Positions 23,841 to 32,199 of a stretch of DNA of 64,000 bases are shown piece after piece. This DNA is from Methylobacillus arboreus (GTDB lineage Bacteria > Pseudomonadota > Gammaproteobacteria > Burkholderiales > Methylophilaceae), in NCBI RefSeq assembly GCF_020532725.1, contig NZ_JAJAVC010000003.1:744001-808000 (forward strand), written 5' to 3'. The notes beneath the pieces are model-generated. The model had not been told where the DNA came from and did no database searches. It saw nothing but the letters and a program-made list of their open reading frames with translations. A program made the position numbers and the translations under genes. Every line of letters starts with the position of its first letter. Position 1 is the first letter of the stretch.

Positions 23841-26120
23841 ATGGACACCACCAGAAAAACGCCCGTCAGGGACTATGCCCGGCCACCCGGCCCCAAAACG
23901 CAATTGCGCCAGCCATCCATGTTGACCTGGCAAATCATCCGCAAAGGCCTGGCATATATCCTCAAGGGCAAGATGATGATACCCGGCAGCCACCTGCCGC
24001 CTTTAGCACACAATGTGCCGCTGGACTTTGCCGGAGTTGGGGTTGCCACCTCGAGTGATCCCGCCGTGGATGATTATGTCCTGGCCCGTCTACAGGAACT
24101 CGGGATTCGCCAGGTCAGGCTGGATTTCAGCTATGGTGATATCGGCCATGATGCCGCCAGGCTGCTCGACACATTGCTTGAACAAGATTTCAATGTGCTG
24201 TTGCATCTGGTGCAACCATTCGATGCAGCCATCAATATGGAAGAAACCGCCGCCCAGCAGACATGGCGAACATTTTTACAGCAAGTGCTGGAACGCTATG
24301 GACACAAGGTATCCATGGTTGAGATCGGCTCCACCGTCAATCGCAAGCGCTGGGCTGGCTATACGCCTCCCGGATTCCTCAAGGCATGGGAGATCGCCTA
24401 CCAAGAGGTCAAGCAGCGCAACATCAAGCTGGCAGGCCCCAACATCAGTGACTTCGAGCCTCTGTACAATATCGGCCTGCTGGAAATCTTCCAGCAGAGA
24501 GGCCAATTGCCGGATGTACATACCAATAACCTGTTTTGCGAGCGCTCGACCGAGCCCGAGCGCTACGATCACCGTATCCTCAAATACCGCCAAGCCACGG
24601 CACTCAAGTTCAATATTGTCAAGAAAGCCCGCCTGCTACAGAAAATAACAACAGACTATGGGGTACGGGAAATCATGTCCCCGGCAGCTTTCTGGACCTT
24701 GCCGCGTATTTTGCGCTTGCTGCCAGATGGCGAGCAGAAACAGGCTGATTATCTTGCACGCTATATGATCCTGTGCGCGGCTTCCGGCGCCTTGCGCCAA
24801 ACCTTCTGGGGGCCATTGATCTGCCACCGGGAAGGATTGATCGACGACGGCAGCGACAGTTACCCGGCAATCGAGCGCATTGCGCATTACGCCAGTGTTA
24901 CTGGCAATGTGCAGCAATTCCGCCCTCGCCCCAGCTTTTACACCATGAAAGCGTTTGTAGACATGATTCCGGGGCGGCACTACCTGGGGCCGTTACGCAG
25001 CAGCCATGGGGTGGAAATTCATGCCTTTAAGAACAATGAAACCCTGCTGCATGCGGTATGGACCACCAACGGCAAAGGTACCGTCCTGGCAGACCATTAC
25101 ACCCTGGAAGATTTGCAAAGTGCCAGCTATACAAGCCGTGAGGGAATTTTGCTGAAGGCAAAACCAGGTCTGGCAAGTGAATCCCCCACATACATCACCT
25201 GGCCGTCAGGAAGGAATGTGACATTGAAAACAGAAAAAAGCCTGTTTGCGAACCTGTCGATACAACGGCATGTGGAAAACAAGCACCATCATGCCTATAA
25301 CGAAAGCGAGTGGCGCGGCATCTATGTTGCCAGCAACGAGGATGAGGCCGCGTTGCTTCAACACGCACTGCATCCTTCGCAATTGGGAGCACCGCCAAAA
25401 GCAGCGATTTTGCGCCATGCGCGCAATGCCATCTGGACCATTGCCGACCCACGCGATCCGGCACGAAAGCTTGTGGTCAAGCAACCGGTCAAGATGCATG
25501 TCCATAAAAAACTGTTTGACCAGTTCAAACTCTCCAAGGCCAAGCGTAGCTGGAATGGCACTAACGAGCTATTGCGCCGAGGTATAGAAGCCGCTGCGCC
25601 GGTTGCATATTTCGAAAAGCATGGTGATCGTTCCCTGTTGCAGAATTACTATATCTGCGAGTTTGTCGAAACCGACTTTTCCATTCGGGATATTTTTGGC
25701 GCGTTCTATAACGGCGAGACTTCTTATGAGGGCGTGACTGCCGAGCAGATCTACCCGCAACTCACCCGCTATCTTCTGAATATGCATGACCGTGGCGTGT
25801 TTTTCCGCGATCTTTCGGGAGGCAATATTCTGGTGACCAAACGGGAAGACGGCACACTGGCATTTTCATTGATAGATACCAACCGCGCCCACTTCTTCAA
25901 CCACCCCACCCCGCTTGCCAAACGCCTGTCTGACCTCACACGCGTTTGCATCAAGCTGCCATGGCATAGCCGTCGCCAATTGGTAGATATGTATCTGAAA
26001 GCCATCAATCAGGAATTCAGTTGGCGCCATCGATTGCCTTTCCATTTGTACGATTTCAAGGTGGGCATGAAAAAGCGGATTGGCCGCAAAGCCATCAAGC
26101 GCATGCTCAGAAAGAAATAG
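23841..26120 (+). CDS. Fusion of a glycosidase-like TIM barrel with a WaaP/InaA-like kinase
   Basis: 759 residues in two parts. Residues about 60-410 resemble clan GH-A glycosidases (GH39-like; 'RQVRLDFSYGD', 'AGYTPPGFLKAWEIAYQEVK'), but the usual acid/base motif NEPN is replaced by STVN at about 164-167. Residues about 500-735 resemble LPS core kinases: a lysine in LVVKQP (about 547), 'RRGIEAAAPVAYF', a catalytic loop RDLSGGNIL (about 656) and a metal-binding LIDTNRA (about 677). No signal peptide or membrane helix is evident, so the protein is likely cytoplasmic. Phosphorylation of a sugar or LPS precursor is an inference; the barrel may bind rather than cleave glycan. Confidence 0.75.
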   Translation: MDTTRKTPVRDYARPPGPKTQLRQPSMLTWQIIRKGLAYILKGKMMIPGSHLPPLAHNVPLDFAGVGVATSSDPAVDDYVLARLQELGIRQVRLDFSYGDIGHDAARLLDTLLEQDFNVLLHLVQPFDAAINMEETAAQQTWRTFLQQVLERYGHKVSMVEIGSTVNRKRWAGYTPPGFLKAWEIAYQEVKQRNIKLAGPNISDFEPLYNIGLLEIFQQRGQLPDVHTNNLFCERSTEPERYDHRILKYRQATALKFNIVKKARLLQKITTDYGVREIMSPAAFWTLPRILRLLPDGEQKQADYLARYMILCAASGALRQTFWGPLICHREGLIDDGSDSYPAIERIAHYASVTGNVQQFRPRPSFYTMKAFVDMIPGRHYLGPLRSSHGVEIHAFKNNETLLHAVWTTNGKGTVLADHYTLEDLQSASYTSREGILLKAKPGLASESPTYITWPSGRNVTLKTEKSLFANLSIQRHVENKHHHAYNESEWRGIYVASNEDEAALLQHALHPSQLGAPPKAAILRHARNAIWTIADPRDPARKLVVKQPVKMHVHKKLFDQFKLSKAKRSWNGTNELLRRGIEAAAPVAYFEKHGDRSLLQNYYICEFVETDFSIRDIFGAFYNGETSYEGVTAEQIYPQLTRYLLNMHDRGVFFRDLSGGNILVTKREDGTLAFSLIDTNRAHFFNHPTPLAKRLSDLTRVCIKLPWHSRRQLVDMYLKAINQEFSWRHRLPFHLYDFKVGMKKRIGRKAIKRMLRKK

Positions 26121-26151
26121 CTGTTTATTTGGATTTAATGGCCTGAGGACA

Positions 26152-26180
26152 TTGACAGGCATGATGGGGATCATTAATAT
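26152..26180 (+). promoter_or_regulatory. Sigma-70 promoter of the tRNA-Ala/tRNA-Glu unit
   Basis: A perfect -35 TTGACA (26152-26157), a 17-base spacer and TAATAT (26175-26180). Transcription would start near 26187, about 8 bases before the tRNA. Confidence 0.8.
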
Positions 26181-26194
26181 AGCGGCTCTTTTTC

Positions 26195-26270
<76 letters not shown>

Positions 26271-26277
26271 AAACAAG

Positions 26278-26300
26278 GATGCCCGGTCTAACCGGGCATC
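26278..26300 (+). repeat. Hairpin between the two tRNAs
   Basis: A 9-bp perfect stem GATGCCCGG / CCGGGCATC around a 5-nt loop. No U tract follows, so a processing element or mild attenuator is more likely than a terminator. Confidence 0.6.
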
Positions 26301-26309
26301 CAACGATCA

Positions 26310-26385
26310 GTCCCCATCGTCTAGAGGCCTAGGACATCGCCCTTTCACGGCGGTAACCGGGGTTCGAATCCCCGTGGGGACGCCA
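26310..26385 (+). tRNA. tRNA-Glu (TTC)
   Basis: 76 nt with encoded CCA. The acceptor GTCCCCA pairs with TGGGGAC; the anticodon loop CTTTCAC gives TTC. Confidence 0.97.
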
Positions 26386-26390
26386 AAATA

Positions 26391-26417
26391 AAACCCGGTG
26401 CCAGCACCGGGTTTTTT
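26391..26417. terminator. Bidirectional terminator between tRNA-Glu and pldA
   Basis: An 11-bp stem (26391-26401 / 26403-26413 region) with T tracts on either strand. It can end the tRNA unit on the plus strand and pldA on the minus strand. Confidence 0.85.
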
Positions 26418-26444
26418 GTTATTTCCAGTTGCTTCTTATCAAAG

Positions 26445-27629
26445 CTACCTCGAAACAGAAATGCCCAACCTGATCTGGGTATCCCTATCCTTGTCATAAT
26501 CAAGCAGGGTCTCGCCATATCCGGAAAATATCTGCAAATGGGCAAAGGTACCGATGCGGGAAAGAATACGGTCGCTTAATGGATAAGAGATATCCAGCTG
26601 TCCCATTGCATATCCACGCGTACCCTGGCGGTAAAGCCCGGTGACCATCAGGCCATCCTCACGACCATAGCGCAGCTGCCAGTCCGCATAGCCGCGGTAA
26701 TGCTGAATATCAGGATTTTCATCCTTATCTATATAGGCGTAGATTTTGGGTGAAAATGTCAGCCGCCTGCCATTGGCAAAATCAAGATGCCAGCTCGGCC
26801 GCACATAGGCAATATTCAGTGATCGGGAATCCACCCCGCCCTGCCCGTTTGACTCGTGCTCTATCCCCACACGCCAACTATCAGGATATAAGCCTCGCGA
26901 GGCGCCAGCCCAGCGGTAAAACAAGCCTGGGCGATAGCTTGTATCGCGGAACGGGCTGGAGTCGCCACCAATATCCCACAAGGTGGTCTGGGTATAGCTG
27001 AAGTAAAGATTGCTCAGGAAAGGCGCATATTGCGCTACAGAGCCTTTAGAATCGAATGGGCGGTATTTGAAGCTGATCTGAAAGCGGGCATCAGTCCCGT
27101 ACTCATCACCGTTGCCAAACAAGAAATACATGGGTTCTTCCGCACTCAATGCGGGTTCGTCATCCGGTGCGGCAATCACCACTTGCGGTGCTGTATTGCT
27201 ACTTGCCAGGACACTATCGGCAGGCTGTATTTCGCCGGCCTGGACAATGGATGTTGTGTCATCACGGCTGGCTGCAAGCAACAGTACGGTGTTGGAAGGT
27301 TTTTCCACCAATTCTGCACGCACCACGCCGACAAAGTCCTGCCGTGGGGTACCACTATATGTCCTGCTGGCCAGGGTCTGGTCACTGCTATCCTGCAAGG
27401 CCAATTCTACTTCGTCCGCAACGCCTGCAGCAGAAAGCTTGAGGCGAACGGTAGCTGGCCAATGCTCGGTATCTGGAGGTTTCACAATCTGGAAGGCGAG
27501 CTGTTGGCCTGTGTTGACCACCTCGCCTTGGGCGACCACAAGCCATTGATTGTCAGCATATGCATTGAATGAGAAGGTGAATGCGAGCAGGCTGGAAATT
27601 GCCGCACCCATAGGTCGAATGAAGGGCAT
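26445..27629 (-). CDS. pldA: Outer-membrane phospholipase A1 (PldA)
   Basis: 394 residues. A signal peptide covers about residues 1-25 (ends AYA). About 130 residues of extra N-terminal domain precede the 12-strand beta-barrel. The active-site region reads RVGIEHESNGQGG with catalytic His and Ser as in E. coli PldA, and the C terminus ends in an aromatic-rich strand. The enzyme removes misplaced phospholipids from the outer leaflet and so keeps LPS asymmetry. The ATG has AGGATC upstream. The N-terminal extension is longer than in E. coli and of unknown role. Confidence 0.92.
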   Translation of the reverse strand: MPFIRPMGAAISSLLAFTFSFNAYADNQWLVVAQGEVVNTGQQLAFQIVKPPDTEHWPATVRLKLSAAGVADEVELALQDSSDQTLASRTYSGTPRQDFVGVVRAELVEKPSNTVLLLAASRDDTTSIVQAGEIQPADSVLASSNTAPQVVIAAPDDEPALSAEEPMYFLFGNGDEYGTDARFQISFKYRPFDSKGSVAQYAPFLSNLYFSYTQTTLWDIGGDSSPFRDTSYRPGLFYRWAGASRGLYPDSWRVGIEHESNGQGGVDSRSLNIAYVRPSWHLDFANGRRLTFSPKIYAYIDKDENPDIQHYRGYADWQLRYGREDGLMVTGLYRQGTRGYAMGQLDISYPLSDRILSRIGTFAHLQIFSGYGETLLDYDKDRDTQIRLGISVSR

Positions 27630-27719
27630 GCTTGATCCTGATATTAGTTGTCCAGAAAGGCACTATAAACGCCTAGCACAGCAATGTGGACATTTCAGGA
27701 ATGAATTGGTGCTATTTTC

Positions 27720-28199
27720 TTAACAATCGGCTTGAGCAACTTGAAATTCAATATATTGCAAGGATGCCCTGAAAAATGCGATTTCCTCCGCATTCCAGGC
27801 CGTTTTATCTGTTCGCAGCATTGTCGTCGCGGCAACAATGCGTCCTTCGGAATTTCTGATTGGTGCCCCGATATACGTATGTTCCCGTTCATCAGTATGA
27901 ATACTCAAGGCTCCAGACGTATAAATACCATTTGAAATATCTGCGTATTGCAAGGTTTCCGCTAGCGGTAGACCAATGCTTGCCCGGATAAATAAATAGT
28001 TTTTGTCAGTAGCGTGAGTGAAAATGACAGATGCAGCAAATATCTTGAGGATATTTTGAAGAAGCCGGTGACTTCTGAGGGAAAGAGGTGCGTTATTTAA
28101 TTGCAGGCGCTGAATTGATAAAAATGATACATTCTCATCCTGATACGGTTTGCATGTACGACCTTCGAGAGTATCATAATCAGTTAGCATTTTTTGCAT
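27720..28199 (-). CDS. GAF-domain-like signalling protein
   Basis: 159 residues. From about residue 55 on the pattern resembles a GAF sensor domain (IFAASVIFTHATDKNYLFIRASIGLP, HTYIGAPIRNSEGRIVAATTML, a glutamate-rich final helix). No output domain is fused. The start at 28197-28199 is the best ATG; a longer TTG-initiated reading to 28289 carries an odd cysteine cluster and is less likely. It is divergent from an S24-type repressor across 150 bases. The ligand is unknown. Confidence 0.6.
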   Translation of the reverse strand: MQKMLTDYDTLEGRTCKPYQDENVSFLSIQRLQLNNAPLSLRSHRLLQNILKIFAASVIFTHATDKNYLFIRASIGLPLAETLQYADISNGIYTSGALSIHTDEREHTYIGAPIRNSEGRIVAATTMLRTDKTAWNAEEIAFFRASLQYIEFQVAQADC

Positions 28200-28349
28200 T
28201 GTTGCTCTTTTGCAGCAGCAAAAGTCGCTTACCGCATCATATGAAGCGTTCGGAACTGTAGCAAACCTTAAGTTCTTTTTAGAGTACAAGCTTTATAGTA
28301 AATAAGCAACAATTAATTGTCAATAAAAACAAATCAGTATTTATATCTT

Positions 28350-29072
28350 ATGAAAAACCCTGACCTCCCAGCGGCTGACAATCAAGAATTAGCCTATTTC
28401 TCATGCAAGGAATTGGCCGAATTACGCCTTCCTGGAAAGCCTGGTACTCGCCAGGGTTGGGATGTGATCGTTAATGCGGAGAAATGGCCATATATTGAGG
28501 TGGCAAGCAGAGGCAGGAAAGGCCGTACCAAAAAATACCAGCCTCCGGCTGAATTGATGCAACTGATTTACAAGCAGTATCCTGATGGCCGTCCTGCTCC
28601 CCAACGCTATTCGACAGGCTCAGACGCCAAGCTTCATGTGGCTAACGATTATTTCATTTCAAGCAGCAGGGTTGGGCGCTACAACAAGCCTGGTCATCGC
28701 TACGAATCCCTAGATGAATACCTGGTGGAAAGCATAGACTTCAATCCTGTCAGCAGTCAGCTCGATACGCCTTACCAGCATTTGAAAATATTCACGGTCA
28801 AAGGCACCAGCCTGGAGCCTTCCATGCATGATGGTGACGAGGTATTGGTGGATATACGCTGCCGGTCCTTTGACGATAATGCAGTGTATGTCATTGGCCA
28901 GAATGACTTTATCCGTATCAAGCGGGTGCAATTACGCCTAGATGGCACTGTTGTGGTGAGAAATGACAATGACGGAGACTTGCCGCCGGAAATTTATAGC
29001 GCCGAGGAAGCCAAGCACTTCAAGGTCATCGGCAAGGTGATTCCATTCAAGTTTGGGCGTTTCAAGCTGTAA
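28350..29072 (+). CDS. Orphan repressor with Mu-type HTH and S24 (LexA-like) peptidase domain
   Basis: 240 residues. The N terminus (FSCKELAELRLPG...GRKGRTKKYQPPAEL) matches the winged helix DNA-binding domain of phage Mu repressor and transposase. The C-terminal half is an S24 domain with the serine in VKGTSLEPSM (about residue 154) and the lysine in RIKRVQL (about 191), the dyad used by LexA and CI for self-cleavage. No other Mu-like gene is nearby, so it looks like a domesticated phage regulator. I chose the ATG at 28350; a TTG at 28317 is also in frame, and neither has a clear ribosome site. Its 3' end overlaps the convergent methyltransferase by 11 bases. Confidence 0.85.
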   Translation: MKNPDLPAADNQELAYFSCKELAELRLPGKPGTRQGWDVIVNAEKWPYIEVASRGRKGRTKKYQPPAELMQLIYKQYPDGRPAPQRYSTGSDAKLHVANDYFISSSRVGRYNKPGHRYESLDEYLVESIDFNPVSSQLDTPYQHLKIFTVKGTSLEPSMHDGDEVLVDIRCRSFDDNAVYVIGQNDFIRIKRVQLRLDGTVVVRNDNDGDLPPEIYSAEEAKHFKVIGKVIPFKFGRFKL

Positions 29073-29595
29073 TCTTGAGTCCTACTATCCGTTGCAATAT
29101 TGCAGGGTGAGGCGGTAATTGCAATAGTCCCTCTTCGTAGGAAATTATCTTCAGCAATGGTTTAAAAATATTCAATAGCTCATTGCTTTTCAAAAGAAAA
29201 TTTTTATTTGTTGGTCGACCATAATGTTCATGCCCTTGCATGAACGTCTCGTAAATCAATACGCCGCCATTGGTAAGGCCGGTCGCCAGAACCGGCAGCA
29301 AGGGTCGATGCAAATAACGGCAAACCACGATAGCATCAAATTGTGACCCGGCATAAGGCCAAGCACCTTGCTCCAGGTCGGCTACCAGCGTATCCACAGT
29401 CGGTGCTTTAAGCCCAAGTTCTTGCAGCGCTGACACATCCCGGTCCACGGCAGCAACCTTGAACCCCTGTTCCGAGAGCCAGACTGCATTGCGGCCGGCA
29501 CCTGATGCCAGATCCAGCACCGAACCTCCTGGCTTGATGTATTGACTGTGCTGCACGAGCCAGCCTGAAGGTTGCGAAGATGGCAATTGTTCCAT
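29062..29595 (-). CDS. Class I SAM-dependent methyltransferase at the end of the mod operon
   Basis: 177 residues. The SAM-binding motif I reads VLDLASGAGRNAVWLSEQG (about residues 29-47), followed by an acidic motif II (AAVDRD) and a motif IV region (FDAIVVCRYLHRPLL), as in tellurite-resistance TehB/UbiE-like enzymes. The substrate is unknown. It starts four bases after modC, with GAGG upstream, so it is probably the last gene of the modABC transcript. Confidence 0.8.
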   Translation of the reverse strand: MEQLPSSQPSGWLVQHSQYIKPGGSVLDLASGAGRNAVWLSEQGFKVAAVDRDVSALQELGLKAPTVDTLVADLEQGAWPYAGSQFDAIVVCRYLHRPLLPVLATGLTNGGVLIYETFMQGHEHYGRPTNKNFLLKSNELLNIFKPLLKIISYEEGLLQLPPHPAILQRIVGLKITA

Positions 29596-29599
29596 ACTG

Positions 29600-30652
29600 C
29601 TAAGCCTCAAGAATGTGAATTTTCTGGGTTTGCAGGATCAGATCGACTGGCTGATGGATGGCTAGCGGTGTGGTGACGGAACATTGCAGTTCGATTGTCT
29701 CAGTCAATTCAGGCAAATTGACGCTGACCAGCCATTGCTCTCCCAGGCGAACCAAGTTGCTGATATGCCCCTTGAGATTGGTATGCTCATGTTGCGATGC
29801 CGCAAGACTCAAAGCATTTTGCGGCAGGCACCAATGCTGGGTGCTGCCGACGGGCAAGATAAATGGCAATGTCAGCTCCTGGTCTCCAAGGGAAAGTACG
29901 CTGCCACCAGCTTGGCTGCGAATCACCTTGCTTGTCAATATATTGCGCACCCCCATTAATGCAGCCACGGCACGCGTTGCTGGCTGAAGCCCTACCATGC
30001 TGGGAGCGCCTTCCTGCAAAATGCATCCCTGTCCCATCACGGCGATTCTGTCTGCCAACAGGTTGGCTTCATTCAGGTTATGCGTCACCAGAATCATGGG
30101 AATACCGAGCTGCGACTTGAGCGTCGCAAGGATGCGGTATAAACCTTCACGCGTCATGCTATCAAGTGCTGAGAACGGCTCATCAAGCAACAGGATGCTG
30201 GGTTGGGATGCCAGTGCGCGCGCCAATGCAACACGTTGCTGCTGCCCTCCGGAAAGCTCTGCCGGTTTGCGTTGCGTGAATGGAGTCAGCTGTACCTTTT
30301 CCAGCCAATTGGTTGCCCGCTCCATTTGTTCCTGCTTCGGCAATGTATGCAAGGCCGCACGCACGTTATCCAGGGCACTCATGTGGGGAAATAGCCCATA
30401 GTGCTGGGGAACATAGCCAATGCGGCGCTGCTGGGGCTTCAGCCTTTTCACGCCATCAAACCAGGTGGTGCCATTCAGGCTGATCTCGCCCGATTCTGCA
30501 TGCTGTAGGCCTGCAATCATGCGCAGCAGGGTTGATTTGCCGCAGCCGGATGGCCCAAGCAAGGCCAGCAATTCGCCGGCCCGGCACTGTAATGCCGCTT
30601 CGAGCGCAAAAGGCCGGCGCTGGCGGATATCGAGCCTGAGCTCAGATTTCAT
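29600..30652 (-). CDS. modC: Molybdate ABC transporter ATP-binding protein ModC
   Basis: 350 residues. Walker A GPSGCGKST, signature LSGGQQQRVALARAL and Walker B ILLLDEPFSALD are intact. A C-terminal oxyanion-binding TOBE/Mop-like region follows from about residue 230. It powers molybdate import with ModB and ModA. The start at 30650-30652 overlaps the end of modB by 11 bases; a longer reading to 30709 lies wholly inside modB and is unlikely. Confidence 0.94.
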   Translation of the reverse strand: MKSELRLDIRQRRPFALEAALQCRAGELLALLGPSGCGKSTLLRMIAGLQHAESGEISLNGTTWFDGVKRLKPQQRRIGYVPQHYGLFPHMSALDNVRAALHTLPKQEQMERATNWLEKVQLTPFTQRKPAELSGGQQQRVALARALASQPSILLLDEPFSALDSMTREGLYRILATLKSQLGIPMILVTHNLNEANLLADRIAVMGQGCILQEGAPSMVGLQPATRAVAALMGVRNILTSKVIRSQAGGSVLSLGDQELTLPFILPVGSTQHWCLPQNALSLAASQHEHTNLKGHISNLVRLGEQWLVSVNLPELTETIELQCSVTTPLAIHQPVDLILQTQKIHILEA

Positions 30653-31322
30653 GGTAGTTACCGCGGCGGCCAAAGCGCTTGGAAAGACTATTGGCCAGGG
30701 CCAGCACAATAATGGAGAACAATAACAGCATCAGCGACATACTGCCTGCTGCGTCGAAATCCATCGCCTGAACCCGGTCATAGATGCTGATGGCAATGGT
30801 CTTGGTCTCGCCCGGTAGGCTGCCGCCTACCATCAACACTACACCAAACTCTCCCAGGGTGTGGGCAAAAGTCAGCACCATGGCAGTCACGATGCCGGGC
30901 CAGGCTAGAGGGAGCTCCACTGTCAGCAGGCTGCGCAGCGGCGACATGCCACAACAGGCGGCCGCATCGCGCACCTCCTGAGGGATGGACTCGAAACCAC
31001 GCTGTATTGGCTGTACCGCAAACGGGATATTGACGATGATGGAGGCAATCAACAAGCCGGAAAAATGGAAGACCAGCAAGTGCCCCGTCCATTGCATCAG
31101 CCATTGGCCAAGCCAGGATTGGCTTCCCAAACCGACCAGCAGGTAATAGCCAACTACCGTGGGCGGCAGCACCAATGGCACGGCAAGCAATGCTTCAAGC
31201 ACGGGTTTGCCGGTGAACTGGCGATAGGCCAGCCAGCGCGCCGCAAGCAACGCCAGCGGCACCAGCACGAGAATGGTCATGACTCCCAGCTTGAGTGAAA
31301 GCCCTAGGGCGACCCAATCCAT
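30642..31322 (-). CDS. modB: Molybdate ABC transporter permease ModB
   Basis: 226 residues with five to six membrane helices. The EAA loop that contacts the ATPase reads EVRDAAACCGMSPLRSLLTVELPLAWPGI. It forms the inner-membrane channel. It begins seven bases after modA and overlaps modC. Confidence 0.95.
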   Translation of the reverse strand: MDWVALGLSLKLGVMTILVLVPLALLAARWLAYRQFTGKPVLEALLAVPLVLPPTVVGYYLLVGLGSQSWLGQWLMQWTGHLLVFHFSGLLIASIIVNIPFAVQPIQRGFESIPQEVRDAAACCGMSPLRSLLTVELPLAWPGIVTAMVLTFAHTLGEFGVVLMVGGSLPGETKTIAISIYDRVQAMDFDAAGSMSLMLLLFSIIVLALANSLSKRFGRRGNYHEI

Positions 31323-31328
31323 CAGCGT

Positions 31329-32099
31329 TTATTCGCCAGGCAGCACAAAGCCATAACGGCTGAATACTTGTCGCGCGGCAGGCTGTTGCAGGAAATCATA
31401 GAATGCCTTTGCATTGCTTCCTGAATTCTTGAGCAGCACCATGCGCTGGCGCTGGGGGCTATGCCAGCTTTCAGGGATTTCGGCATATTTCACGCTACCG
31501 GCAAGCTGCGGCGATTTCACGAGCGACAGCGCGACAATACCACCGTCCGTGGAGCCGCTGATGGCGAACTGGGCAGCCTGGGCGACATTCTCGCCAAGCA
31601 CCAACCTAGGTTGAATCTGCTCCCAGATGCCTGCGTGCTTGAGCACTTCCACTGCCCGGCGCCCGTAAGGCGCATGCTCAGGGTTCGCAATCGCCAGGCG
31701 CTGCAGTTTTCCTGCCTGCAGGGCGGCCTGCAAGCCCTTGAGCTCTGAATCAACCTCAAGCGGAGCTTGCTTGGGCGCAACGATCACCAGGTGGCCAGTG
31801 GCGTACAATACGCCCTCGTCCCTGGTGAAGCCGCCGGCATTCAGCTTGGTCACATAGTCCTCGTCGGCGGAAAGAAACAATTCGAAAGGCGCGCCATTGT
31901 TGATTTGCGTAGTAATTGCCCCCGATGAACCGTAAGTAATGGCCGGCTTTTCACCGCCTTGCTTCTCAAACGTCTGGGATAATTCCTCAAGCACGAATTT
32001 GAGATCGGCTGCTGCGGCAATGCGGGCAGGCTCTGCCTGGGCGATATGGCTGAATGCCAGTGCCAAAGGTAGCAGCAAGCGCAAGGCTAGAGATTTCAT
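31329..32099 (-). CDS. modA: Molybdate-binding periplasmic protein ModA
   Basis: 256 residues. A signal peptide MKSLALRLLLPLALAFSHIA ends at about residue 22 (AQA). The ligand-binding pattern AAAADLKFVLEEL and YGSSGAITTQINNGAPFELFLSADEDYV is typical of ModA. The protein captures molybdate for ModBC. The frame is open to 32225, but the signal peptide fixes the start at 32097-32099. Molybdenum is used by MsrP in this window. Confidence 0.95.
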   Translation of the reverse strand: MKSLALRLLLPLALAFSHIAQAEPARIAAAADLKFVLEELSQTFEKQGGEKPAITYGSSGAITTQINNGAPFELFLSADEDYVTKLNAGGFTRDEGVLYATGHLVIVAPKQAPLEVDSELKGLQAALQAGKLQRLAIANPEHAPYGRRAVEVLKHAGIWEQIQPRLVLGENVAQAAQFAISGSTDGGIVALSLVKSPQLAGSVKYAEIPESWHSPQRQRMVLLKNSGSNAKAFYDFLQQPAARQVFSRYGFVLPGE

Positions 32100-32143
32100 G
32101 ATGGTATGCTTTCTGTTTTCAAGGTAAGGCTTGGGAAGAACTT

Positions 32144-32167
32144 CATTATTTCTATGGAAATATAACG
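32144..32167 (-). promoter_or_regulatory. Possible ModE-type operator in front of modA
   Basis: On the minus strand CGTTATAT is followed after 8 bases by AAATAATG. This matches the E. coli ModE layout (CGTTATAT-N8-ACATAACG) in the left half fully and in six of eight bases of the symmetric right half. A TATAAT box (32172-32177) lies just upstream, so the site would cover the transcription start, as expected for repression. No modE gene is in the window. Confidence 0.45.
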
Positions 32168-32199
32168 AAATATTATAATCAACCCCGTACAAAAAGAAT

